From contig NZ_CP094460.1 in the NCBI RefSeq assembly GCF_022809715.1, positions 2,604,001 to 2,668,000 on the forward strand: 64,000 nt of DNA. The letters are read 5' to 3'. The notes beneath the pieces are model-generated. The model did not search any database. It was not told where the DNA came from and was given only the letters and a program-made list of their open reading frames with translations. Source of the stretch: Burkholderia pyrrocinia. GTDB taxonomy: Bacteria > Pseudomonadota > Gammaproteobacteria > Burkholderiales > Burkholderiaceae. Within the stretch, counting starts at the first letter, position 1. Every line of letters begins with the position of its first letter. Shown here in pieces: positions 54,733-62,881 of this stretch. Made by a program: the position numbers and the translations under genes.

Positions 54733-55701
54733 ATGACCACGTCCGCCATCCCGGCCGTGCGCAAAATTCAACAGCGTATGGGCCGGTTTCGACTGGCAGG
54801 CCGACCGCGTCGGCTCTCCAGCGCACCGCGTTCGCACCGCGCGGCGACGCTCGCGGCGATTGGCGCATCGTTCGTCGTGGCCGCATGCAGCTGGACGTCG
54901 CACGACGTTCACGCCGACGGAATCGTGTGGCAGGTGGACAACACGACGACGAATCCCGTCGGAAACTGGCAGATGCTCGGCGTACACGATCTGTTGATCC
55001 AATGGACCGTCGTGGACGATACCGCGTTCGTTGCCAACACCCGCATCCCTACCGCGGCGCGCCTTCCCGACTGGGAACGCATCGGTCGTGCGCCGTGGGC
55101 CAGAAACGTGATCCTGGGCCTGGCCGGCTACCAGGACGAAAAACGCGCGCGCACCCACCTGTCGACGCTCGCGGACCAGTCCGCGGAGGTGGCGCGCGTG
55201 CATCTGCCGCTGCATGTCACCGGCTACTACTTCCCGGTCGAAATCGATCCGACCTGGCAGGAGGCGCCCAAGCTTGCCGAGATTCTGCAGCGACTGCCTC
55301 GTCCGCTTTGGGTGAGCGTCTACGACCAGACCAACGTCGGCGGAAAAACGCTGGCGGACTGGCTCGCAACGTGGCTGCCCGCGGATGTCGGGGTGTTCTT
55401 CCAGGACGGCTGCGGCGTCTATGCCCGCGAGCCGCAGGTCGCTCGCACCTACCTCGACGAGCTGGCTTCACGCCTGGGCAAACGGCGCGTGCGGGTCATC
55501 GCCGAGGCCTTTCGGCCGGCCGAGCATGGCGGATTCCGTTCAGCCAGCGCCGAGGAATTGAGCAGGCAGCTCCAGGTTTATCGCGGCTATCCGGTCTATC
55601 TGTTCGATGGTCCCCACTATGTGTCGGACGACCTCATGCGCGAACTCAAAAACCGGACGGCCAAGCCGCACCCGGTCGGACCTGGCGGTACGGAGCGCTG
55701 A
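54733..55701 (+). CDS. DUF4434-like secreted lipoprotein, probable TIM-barrel glycosidase
   Basis: A 322-residue exported protein with a long basic n-region and a lipobox VVAAC (Cys52), so it is probably a lipoprotein. The mature part starts GIVWQVDNTTTNPVGNWQML and continues LGVHDLLIQWTVVDD, which resembles DUF4434 barrels (a GxDxLIVQW motif). DVGVFFQDGCGVYAREP and VRVIAEAFRP carry acidic residues at strand ends. A strong GGGGGAG precedes the ATG. It follows the deacetylase gene by 106 bases. It could trim or bind the NfrB polymer. The family assignment is tentative. Confidence 0.6.
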   Translation: MTTSAIPAVRKIQQRMGRFRLAGRPRRLSSAPRSHRAATLAAIGASFVVAACSWTSHDVHADGIVWQVDNTTTNPVGNWQMLGVHDLLIQWTVVDDTAFVANTRIPTAARLPDWERIGRAPWARNVILGLAGYQDEKRARTHLSTLADQSAEVARVHLPLHVTGYYFPVEIDPTWQEAPKLAEILQRLPRPLWVSVYDQTNVGGKTLADWLATWLPADVGVFFQDGCGVYAREPQVARTYLDELASRLGKRRVRVIAEAFRPAEHGGFRSASAEELSRQLQVYRGYPVYLFDGPHYVSDDLMRELKNRTAKPHPVGPGGTER

Positions 55702-55950
55702 GCCTGCTTCACCCCGGTAAACAGCGGCGGGCAAGGGGCGCGCGCGCCGAAACAATCGGCCGGACTGGATCGCCGCGACAACCCCATTTGATGACCAAAC
55801 CGCAAGACCTAGTGCATAGATATCGTTTGCCGCGGCCTTAATGACTATCGACAATCGTGGCTCGAATTCGCCGCCGTGGCGCCAGAAGCGCCCCGGCGGC
55901 AGGCACCTGGCGGCTATCCCGGCCGTCCGCGCCATCCTGCTCACGACGAC

Positions 55951-57150
55951 ATGTACGCGTTCACGCCCTCATTCCAGAATCCCGCCGGCTCGCCGATCCG
56001 CGAGTTGTTCAAGTACCTGTCCGAACCGGGCATGATTTCGTTCGCTGGCGGCTATCCGGCCAGCGACCTGTTCGACGTCGACGGCCTGAACAAGGCCGCC
56101 GAACGCGCATACGCGCAGCCCGTGCGCTGCCTGCAATACGGCCCGACCGACGGCCTCGCCGAACTGAAGCAGCAACTGATCGCGTTGATGGCGCGTCGCG
56201 GCGTCGCGTGCACGCCGGCCGAACTGCTCGTCACGACCGGCTCGCAGCAGGGCCTCGACCTGCTGCTGCGCGTGATGGTGTCGCCCGGCGACGTCGTGCT
56301 GACCGAACAGCCGGCTTACCCGGCAACGCTGCAGGCGCTGCGTCTGCAGCAGGCGCGCATCGTGACGATTCCGGTCGACGGCGAAGGCGTCGACGTCGAT
56401 CGTCTCGGCGAACAACTCGCGTCCGGCGCGATCGCGCAGCCGAAACTGCTCTATACCGTCCCGACCTTCGCGAACCCGACGGGCGCGACGCTCACGCGCG
56501 AACGCCGGCTGAAGCTGCTGCGTCTCGCGGTGCAATACCGTTTCCTGATCGTCGAAGACGATCCGTACGGCGACCTGCGCTTCGCGGGCGAAGCCGTGCC
56601 GTCGATGCTCGCGCTCGCCGGCGAAGTGGACGGCGCGCGCGACTGGATCGTGCATTTCGCGAGCCTGTCGAAGATCGTCGCGCCCGGGCTGCGCGTGGGC
56701 TGGACGATCGCGCCGGCCGAAATCGCGCGGCGCTGCGTGATCGCGAAGCAGACGGTCGATCTGTGCAGCTCGCCATGGACGCAGGCGGCCGCCGCCGAAT
56801 ACCTGGCCGACGGCGCGCTCGAACGCCATCTGCCGCGCATCACGGCCGCGTACCAGCGCAAATGCGACGCGATGTGCGACGCGCTGCGCGACGGTTTCGG
56901 CGATGCGATCGAATTCCATCGCCCCGAAGGCGGGATGTTCGTGTGGGCGCGGATCGGCGCGGTGTCGTCGGACGTGCTGCTGCAACACGCAATTACAAAC
57001 AAGATCGTGTTCGTACCCGGCAACGCGTTCTTCGCGGACAACGTCGACGCGGCATCGCTGCGCCTGTCGTTCGCCGCGCCGGACGTCGACGCGATCCGGG
57101 AAGGCGTCGCGCGCCTCGTGCGCGCGTATGGTGCGGCGCTGGCCGCGTGA
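55951..57150 (+). CDS. PLP-dependent aminotransferase, class I/II (2-aminoadipate-type)
   Basis: A 399-residue cytosolic aminotransferase. It starts MYAFTPSFQNPAGSPIRELF; GYPASDLFDVDGLNKAAERA, TTGSQQGLDLLLRVM and YTVPTFANPTG are conserved blocks. The PLP lysine lies in FASLSKIVAPGLRVGW. It resembles the LysN/2-aminoadipate and aromatic transaminase group. The frame is open upstream, but the homology begins at 55951. A short hypothetical gene and a PNPOx-like gene follow on the same strand. Confidence 0.87.
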   Translation: MYAFTPSFQNPAGSPIRELFKYLSEPGMISFAGGYPASDLFDVDGLNKAAERAYAQPVRCLQYGPTDGLAELKQQLIALMARRGVACTPAELLVTTGSQQGLDLLLRVMVSPGDVVLTEQPAYPATLQALRLQQARIVTIPVDGEGVDVDRLGEQLASGAIAQPKLLYTVPTFANPTGATLTRERRLKLLRLAVQYRFLIVEDDPYGDLRFAGEAVPSMLALAGEVDGARDWIVHFASLSKIVAPGLRVGWTIAPAEIARRCVIAKQTVDLCSSPWTQAAAAEYLADGALERHLPRITAAYQRKCDAMCDALRDGFGDAIEFHRPEGGMFVWARIGAVSSDVLLQHAITNKIVFVPGNAFFADNVDAASLRLSFAAPDVDAIREGVARLVRAYGAALAA

Positions 57151-57156
57151 GGAGAC

Positions 57157-57354
57157 GTGAACGTGACTATCACCGTCAACGACACAATATCGATGGGCGC
57201 GGCGCCGGGTGCTGGCGATAACCGACCGGCAAAGCATCGCTCGTCGCAGATCAGTGCGGGACCGCAGTATGTGGCCGACGTGCTGGGCCGGTTCGGTGCG
57301 GAGCCGACGACCGATGCCGGCGATGCGGCGCCGGTCGTGCTCGGCTACAACTGA
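57157..57354 (+). CDS. Short hypothetical protein (65 residues)
   Basis: Starts at the GTG at 57157 just after GAGGAG, 6 bases after the aminotransferase stop, giving MNVTITVNDTISMGAAPGAG. No family, signal or membrane segment is seen. The good ribosome-binding site and tight spacing argue for translation, but the low complexity argues against function. Listed as a weak gene. Confidence 0.4.
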   Translation: MNVTITVNDTISMGAAPGAGDNRPAKHRSSQISAGPQYVADVLGRFGAEPTTDAGDAAPVVLGYN

Positions 57355-57451
57355 ACGGCACGCAGGCGGCGGCCGCATCGCACGCGAGCCGTCACCGGAG
57401 CAAACGGTTAAGCTTGCGCGATCGAAACACGTGCGATCGCCGCTGCCCGTC

Positions 57452-58048
57452 ATGTCCGACTCAACTTCCGAATCGCTCGCGCAAACGTACGACCGCCTGT
57501 GGTCCTGCCTCGAATCCGGCGTCGGCGTGCAGCGCTCGCCGTTCACGATGCTGCAGGCGGCCACGCTCGGCCTCGACGGCGCGCCGAAGGTGCGTACGAT
57601 CGTGCTGCGCCAGGCGAGCCGCGCCGATCGCATGCTGTCGTTTCATACCGATGTGCGTTCGGAGAAGGTCGCGGAGCTGCGCCGCGATCCGCGTATCGCG
57701 ATCGTCGCGAGCGATCTCGATGCGCTCGTGCAGATTCGCGCGGAAGGCGTTGCGTCGATCTGCGACGACGAAGCGCAGCGGCGCGCGATCTGGCAATCGA
57801 GCCGTCCGCATACGCTGCTGCTGTATCGCGCACCGTTGCCGCCCGGCACGCCGGTCGAGTCGCCTGAAGCAGCGCATGTCTCGGCGAGGCAAGACACCGC
57901 GCCTTCCGGCGACGGCTACGAAAATTTCTGCGTGATCCACATGACCGTCACGCGCATCGATTGGCTCGAACTCGCACGCGCGGGCCATCGCCGAGCGGTA
58001 TTCGATCTGCAAGAAAGCGGCTGCGAAGGCCGCTGGATCGTCCCCTGA
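57452..58048 (+). CDS. Pyridoxamine 5'-phosphate oxidase-family FMN-binding protein
   Basis: A 198-residue split-barrel flavoprotein. MLQAATLGLDGAPKVRTIVL and SEKVAELRRDPRIAIV are the FMN-phosphate contacts of the family. It is smaller than PdxH and lacks its C-terminal PLP-site segment, so it is likely a general FMN-linked oxidoreductase rather than PdxH. Its place after an aminotransferase gene suggests a PLP-related or linked reaction (inference). The start is at 57452; there is no clear ribosome-binding site. Confidence 0.8.
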   Translation: MSDSTSESLAQTYDRLWSCLESGVGVQRSPFTMLQAATLGLDGAPKVRTIVLRQASRADRMLSFHTDVRSEKVAELRRDPRIAIVASDLDALVQIRAEGVASICDDEAQRRAIWQSSRPHTLLLYRAPLPPGTPVESPEAAHVSARQDTAPSGDGYENFCVIHMTVTRIDWLELARAGHRRAVFDLQESGCEGRWIVP

Positions 58049-58064
58049 TCCGGGCGATGGCCGC

Positions 58065-58958
58065 TCAAGGCCGCTCGTCCGCCACCGCCTGCCCGATCAT
58101 CCAGTCGCGCATCATCACGATCGCATCGTCGTCGCGGCGCTCGGCCGGATACACGAGATAGAACCCCACCGACAGCGGAAACGCGAAATCGAACGGCTTG
58201 CACAGCCGGCCTGCCTCGATATCGCGCTCGACCAAGGGATCGGTTGCGAGCGCGATGCCCTGGCCGGCGACGGCCGCATCGATCGCGAGCGACGTCTGGT
58301 TGAAGCGCAGCCCCTTGTGCGGATCGATATCGACCGGCTCGGGCATCGCTTCGATGAACTCGGGCCACAGGTCGTGCGCATCGTGCAGCAGCACGTGGCC
58401 CGCGAGCGCACGCGGCGACGCGGGCGCGGCCAGCAGCGCGGGGCTGCACACGGCGCATACATCGAGCGGAAACAGCGCATGCGCGGCGAGATGCTTGCCG
58501 AACGGCGGCTTGCCGTAGCGGATCGCGAGATCGACGCCGTCGTGGCGGAACGTCGCGAGCTGCTGGTCGGCGATCACGCGCACGTCGTAGTCGGGATGCG
58601 CGTCGGTGAACCGCGCGAGCCGCGGGATCAGCCACTTCGACGCGAACGACGGCGTCGTGCTGATCGTCAGCGCCGCGCGCCGCTTCACGAGCTTGTCGGT
58701 TGCATCGGCGATCGCGTGCAGCGCGCGCTGCACGTCGGAGAAATACGCGGCGCCGTCGTGCGTCAGCGCGAGGCCGCGCGGCAGGCGCTCGAACAGCTTC
58801 AGGCCGAGCACGTCCTCGAGGTGGCGCACCTGTTGCGCGACCGCGCCTTGCGTGACGCCGATCTCGTCGGCCGCGGCGCGGAAATTGAGGTGCCGCGCGG
58901 ACACTTCGAATGCACGAAGCGCATTCAGCGGCGGCAGGCGGGAAGGGCGGGGCGGCAT
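58065..58958 (-). CDS. LysR-family regulator (GcvA-like)
   Basis: A 297-residue regulator with the helix-turn-helix NALRAFEVSARHLNFRAAAD, then TQGAVAQQVRHLEDVLG, and the GcvA-type effector start LTISTTPSFASKWLIPRLAR. It is divergent from the SDR gene with 135 bases between starts, so it probably controls the SDR/epoxide hydrolase pair. It resembles the regulator at 23788 in type but not in neighbours. Confidence 0.88.
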   Translation of the reverse strand: MPPRPSRLPPLNALRAFEVSARHLNFRAAADEIGVTQGAVAQQVRHLEDVLGLKLFERLPRGLALTHDGAAYFSDVQRALHAIADATDKLVKRRAALTISTTPSFASKWLIPRLARFTDAHPDYDVRVIADQQLATFRHDGVDLAIRYGKPPFGKHLAAHALFPLDVCAVCSPALLAAPASPRALAGHVLLHDAHDLWPEFIEAMPEPVDIDPHKGLRFNQTSLAIDAAVAGQGIALATDPLVERDIEAGRLCKPFDFAFPLSVGFYLVYPAERRDDDAIVMMRDWMIGQAVADERP

Positions 58959-59093
58959 TGTCAGGCTGTAGAAAAACTATCGTCTGGAGGCAGAAATACT
59001 GGTTCGACAGTCGTCTGCGATGCGCCTACATTACCACCATGGCGCGCCGAATGGCGGCTGCGCGGCGGCAGGTTTCGAGCGAGGGAGCAGATC

Positions 59094-59798
59094 GTGACTG
59101 TAGAAAAAGTGGCGTTGATCACGGCAGCGGGCAAGGGCATGGGCGCGGCGATCGCGCGCGAACTGGCGGCGACGGGTTACCGCGTCGCGCTGATGTCGCC
59201 GTCGGGCAGCGCGGTGGCGCTCGGCGAGGAGCTGGGCGGGTTCGGCATCCAGGGCTCGGTCACCGAAGAAGCCGATATCGACCGGCTCGTGCAGGAGACG
59301 GTCGCGCGCTACGGCCGGATCGACGCGGTCGTGAACAACACCGGGCATCCGCCGAAGGGCGAACTGCTGGAGATCACCGACGACAACTGGCACGCGGGGC
59401 TCGACCTGATCCTGCTGAACGTGGTGCGCGTGATGCGCCGCGTGACGCCGATTTTCCAGAAACAGGGCGGCGGCGCGGTGGTCAACATCTCGAGCTTCGC
59501 GGCGGACGCGCCCGAGCAGCCGATGCCGGTGTCGTCGGCGCTGCGTGCGGCGCTGAGCGCGTGGACGCGTCTTTACGCGGAACGCTACGCGGCCGAGAAC
59601 ATCCGGATGAACGCGGTGCTGCCGGGCTTCATCGACAGCTGGCCGGAAACGCCGGAGATCGTCGCGCGCATTCCGGCCGGCCGCTTCGGCAAGACCGGCG
59701 AGATCGCGAAGACGGTTGCGTTCCTGCTGTCCGACGGCGCGGGCTACATCACCGGGCAGAACATTCGCGTCGACGGTGCGATCGTCAACGCGCTCTGA
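59094..59798 (+). CDS. Short-chain dehydrogenase-like protein with a divergent active site
   Basis: A 234-residue SDR fold. The cofactor motif TAAGKGMGAAIA (residues 10-21) and NNTG at 81-84 are intact, and Ser134 is at the catalytic-serine position. However, the expected YxxxK is replaced: the Tyr position is Ser147 and the Lys position is Arg151 (SSALRAAL). A minority branch of SDRs shows this SxxxR pattern; its chemistry is unsettled. It starts at the GTG at 59094 with GAGGGAG upstream. It is divergent from a LysR gene and 200 bases ahead of an epoxide hydrolase on the same strand. Confidence 0.82.
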   Translation: MTVEKVALITAAGKGMGAAIARELAATGYRVALMSPSGSAVALGEELGGFGIQGSVTEEADIDRLVQETVARYGRIDAVVNNTGHPPKGELLEITDDNWHAGLDLILLNVVRVMRRVTPIFQKQGGGAVVNISSFAADAPEQPMPVSSALRAALSAWTRLYAERYAAENIRMNAVLPGFIDSWPETPEIVARIPAGRFGKTGEIAKTVAFLLSDGAGYITGQNIRVDGAIVNAL

Positions 59799-59996
59799 GC
59801 GTCATGCGGGCGAGCGGCGGCGCGGGCCGCTCGCCGCGCCGCAAATACAAACGCGTACAAATCAGACAAATCACGGATACATCAGACCTTTCAAATGGGC
59901 GACGCCGCGTGACCGGGGCGCGCCGGATTGAAAGCCAGGGCGCGAGCGAGCGCGCGGCATGTTCACTTTCCACTTCACGAAAGGAGATGCCGAACG

Positions 59997-61274
59997 ATGT
60001 CTTCCACACCGTTTTCCCCGATGCGTCGCCACCTGCTGGCCACTTCCGTGGCCGCCGGGGTATCGGCGATGCTACCCACCGCGCTGCATGCCGCGACCGG
60101 CGGCAGCGGCATACGCCCGTTCACCGCGCACATTCCCGATGAAGCCGTGGCCGACCTGCGCCGCCGCATTGCGGCGACGCGCTGGCCGGGCCGCGAGACC
60201 GTCGCCGACGAATCGCAGGGCGTGCGGCTCGCGCGCATGCAGGCGCTGCTGCGCTACTGGGGCACCGACTACGACTGGCGCAAGGGCGAAGCGCGCCTGA
60301 ACGGTTTCCCGATGTTCATCACGGAAATCGACGGGCTCGATATTCATTTCATCCACGTGCGCTCACGGCACGCGAACGCGATGCCGATGATCATGACGCA
60401 CGGCTGGCCCGGTTCGATCTTCGAGCTGCTGAAGGCGATCGGCCCGCTGACCGACCCGACCGCGCACGGCGCGAGCGCGGACGACGCGTTTCATGTGGTC
60501 GTGCCGTCGCTGCCGGGTTTCGGTTTTTCCGGCCGGCCGACGCAGACGGGATGGGGTTCCGACCACATCGCGCGCGCGTGGGGCGAGCTGATGGCGCGGC
60601 TCGGCTATACGCGCTTCGTGTCGCAGGGCGGCGACTGCGGCTCGGTGATCTCGCACCGGATGGCGATGCAGCGCGTGCAGGGCCTGGCCGGGATTCACGT
60701 GAACATGCCGGCGACGGTGCCGCCGGATATCGCGACGCTGCTCGCGACCGATTCGCCCGCGCCGGCTTCGCTGTCGCCGAAGGAGAAGGCTGCGTACGAG
60801 AAGCTCGCGACGTTCTATCGCGACAACTGCGGCTACTCGGCGATGATGGTCACGCGTCCGCAGACGGTCGGTTATGCGCTCGCCGATTCGCCGTCCGGTC
60901 AGGCCGCGTGGATGTACGACAAGATCTCGCAGTGGACGTACAGCGGCGGCGTGCCCGAACGCTCGATCCCGCGCGACGAGATTCTCGACGACATCTCGCT
61001 GTACTGGCTGACGAACACCGCGACGTCGGCCGCGCAGATCTACTGGGAGGATCACTCGAACAACTTCAATGCGGTGGATATTTCGCTGCCGGCCGCGATC
61101 ACGGTGTTTCCGGGCGAGATCTACCAGGCGCCGCGCAGCTGGGCCGAGCGCAGCTATCACAACCTGATCTACTTCAACGAAGTCGACAAGGGCGGGCATT
61201 TCGCGGCATGGGAGGAGCCGGAATTGTTCGCACGCGAAGTGCGTGCCGGGTTCCGGCCGCTGCGTCGCGGGTAA
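59997..61274 (+). CDS. Exported epoxide hydrolase, alpha/beta fold (EPHX1-like N-terminus)
   Basis: A 425-residue enzyme that opens epoxides to diols. A twin-arginine-like signal (MRRHLLATSVAAGVSAMLPT) is at the N-terminus, unusual for the family. The epoxide hydrolase N-terminal region follows (HIPDEAVADLRRRIAATRWP), then HGWPG (135-139, oxyanion hole), the nucleophile Asp213 in GGDCGSVIS, and the general-base His401 in DKGGHFAAWE. AAAGGAG precedes the ATG at 59997. It shares direction and probably regulation with the SDR gene upstream. The natural substrate is unknown. Confidence 0.88.
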   Translation: MSSTPFSPMRRHLLATSVAAGVSAMLPTALHAATGGSGIRPFTAHIPDEAVADLRRRIAATRWPGRETVADESQGVRLARMQALLRYWGTDYDWRKGEARLNGFPMFITEIDGLDIHFIHVRSRHANAMPMIMTHGWPGSIFELLKAIGPLTDPTAHGASADDAFHVVVPSLPGFGFSGRPTQTGWGSDHIARAWGELMARLGYTRFVSQGGDCGSVISHRMAMQRVQGLAGIHVNMPATVPPDIATLLATDSPAPASLSPKEKAAYEKLATFYRDNCGYSAMMVTRPQTVGYALADSPSGQAAWMYDKISQWTYSGGVPERSIPRDEILDDISLYWLTNTATSAAQIYWEDHSNNFNAVDISLPAAITVFPGEIYQAPRSWAERSYHNLIYFNEVDKGGHFAAWEEPELFAREVRAGFRPLRRG

Positions 61275-61332
61275 GCGTGGGTTGAGCGGCGACCGCGGGT
61301 CGGTTGCACTTCGGCCCACGGTCGCTTCGTTT

Positions 61333-62718
61333 CTACGCAATCGCCTGCAACGCCTGCGCAAACCGCTTGTCCGCCAGATACGCGACGTTGAACCGGCAAT
61401 ACGCAGACGGACGATCGGCTTGCGGCGAGAACACGGCGCCCGGTGCGAGGATCACGCCGCGCTCCAGCATCGCCTGCGCGAGCTGCATCGAATCGGGCCA
61501 GCCGGGCAGCGCGGCCCACAGATACAGGCTCTGCTCGCACGGCCGGTAGACTTGCGCGCCGAGACGATCGAGCGCAGCGAGCGCAGTGCCGGTCGCACGC
61601 CGCAGCTTCTCCTGAAGATGATTCGTATGCCTGAGAAAGTGGCCGTCGCTGACGATCGCGTCGAGCGTGCGTTCGCAGTATTCGGAGCTGCTGACGTGGG
61701 TCAGCATCTTCACGTCGGCGAGATCGCTCGCGAGCGCCGCGTTGCACGCGAGGAAGCCGACGCGCAGCGCGGCCGACACCGATTTCGAGAAGCTGCCGAT
61801 ATAGATGGTCCGGCGCAGCTGGTCGAGCGTCGCAATGCGTGTGAGCGAGCGCGGCCGCAAGTCGGCCAGCGCGTCGTCCTCGACGACGATCAGGTCGTGC
61901 GCGTCGGCGAGCTGCAGGATGCGGTGCGCCTTGGCCGCGCTCGTATCGGTCGCGGTCGGGTTGTGGCCGACCGACTGCGTGAAGAACAGCTTCGGCCGGT
62001 ACGCGGCGATGTGTTCGGCCAGCTTCGCGACGTCGGGGCCGTCGATCTCGCGCGGCACGCCGACGATGTTCGCGCCGCTCAGCTTCAGCTTGCCGAACAG
62101 CGGGTAGTAGCCGGGATCGTCGACGAGCACGGTGTCGCCGGGGCGCACGAAGTAGCGCAGCACGAGGTCCATCGCCTGGTTCGCGCCGTGCGTGAGCACG
62201 ATCTGCGCGGGCGGTGCCTCGATTTCGTAGCCGGCGAGCTTCTGCTGCAGCGACTGGCGCAGCGGCAGGTAGCCGAAGCGGCTGCCGTAGCGGAACAGCG
62301 ATGCGGCACTCGTGCGCATGATGCGCTGCTGGTACTGGTTCAGCCGGGTTTCCTCGAGCCACTCGATCGGCGGAAACCCTTCGCCGAGATTGAGCACATC
62401 GGGCTTCACGTGCAATTGCTCGCGCATCAGCCACACGATGTCCATCGCGCGGTCGAGCGAACTCGGCTCGTCGACCTCGGGCGTGGCCGCCGCGCGCCGC
62501 GTGACGAAGAAGCCCGAGCCGCGGCGCGGCTCGATCAGGCCGTCGGCCGCGAGCATCTCGAACGCGCTGATCACGGTGTTCTTCGAACAGCCGGACGCCT
62601 CGGCGTATTCCCTGATCGAAGGCAGCTTCGCGCCGGCCGGCAACACGCCTTCCTCGATCTGTCTGGCGAGATTGTCCGCCATCGCGCCAGACAGGCTGGC
62701 TTTCGCACGCTGTTTCAT
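61333..62718 (-). CDS. MocR-family regulator (GntR winged helix fused to an aminotransferase domain)
   Basis: A 461-residue regulator. Residues 1-75 are a GntR winged helix ([20 protein letters not shown], then [19 protein letters not shown]), followed by a class I aminotransferase domain that binds PLP, with the lysine in [16 protein letters not shown]. MocR proteins sense amines or amino acids through this domain and bind direct repeats. It is divergent from the HMG-CoA reductase gene, with matching direct repeats between them at 62749-62802. The start at 62718 follows the family; the frame extends further without homology. Confidence 0.88.
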   Translation of the reverse strand: MKQRAKASLSGAMADNLARQIEEGVLPAGAKLPSIREYAEASGCSKNTVISAFEMLAADGLIEPRRGSGFFVTRRAAATPEVDEPSSLDRAMDIVWLMREQLHVKPDVLNLGEGFPPIEWLEETRLNQYQQRIMRTSAASLFRYGSRFGYLPLRQSLQQKLAGYEIEAPPAQIVLTHGANQAMDLVLRYFVRPGDTVLVDDPGYYPLFGKLKLSGANIVGVPREIDGPDVAKLAEHIAAYRPKLFFTQSVGHNPTATDTSAAKAHRILQLADAHDLIVVEDDALADLRPRSLTRIATLDQLRRTIYIGSFSKSVSAALRVGFLACNAALASDLADVKMLTHVSSSEYCERTLDAIVSDGHFLRHTNHLQEKLRRATGTALAALDRLGAQVYRPCEQSLYLWAALPGWPDSMQLAQAMLERGVILAPGAVFSPQADRPSAYCRFNVAYLADKRFAQALQAIA

Positions 62719-62748
62719 CGCAATGTTCCGTCGGGCCGGCCCACTGTC

Positions 62749-62802
62749 ATGGGTACGGATAGGTGGCTGTCTGCTTCGTCTGTACCTTTTCAATGGGTAC
62801 GG
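62749..62802. promoter_or_regulatory. Direct repeats ATGGGTACGG between mocR and mvaA
   Basis: ATGGGTACGG occurs at 62749-62758 and again at 62793-62802, exactly 44 bases apart, close to four helical turns. An inverted partial copy, TGTACC, lies at 62781-62786. MocR regulators typically bind widely spaced direct repeats, so this is the probable control site of mvaA and of the regulator itself. Confidence 0.65.
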
Positions 62803-62881
62803 CGTGACTATTATTCGGCTATCCGCTGCCTGCCGCAAGCGCGGACGGAGACACAGCGCCACCCCCAAACAGAACGACATC

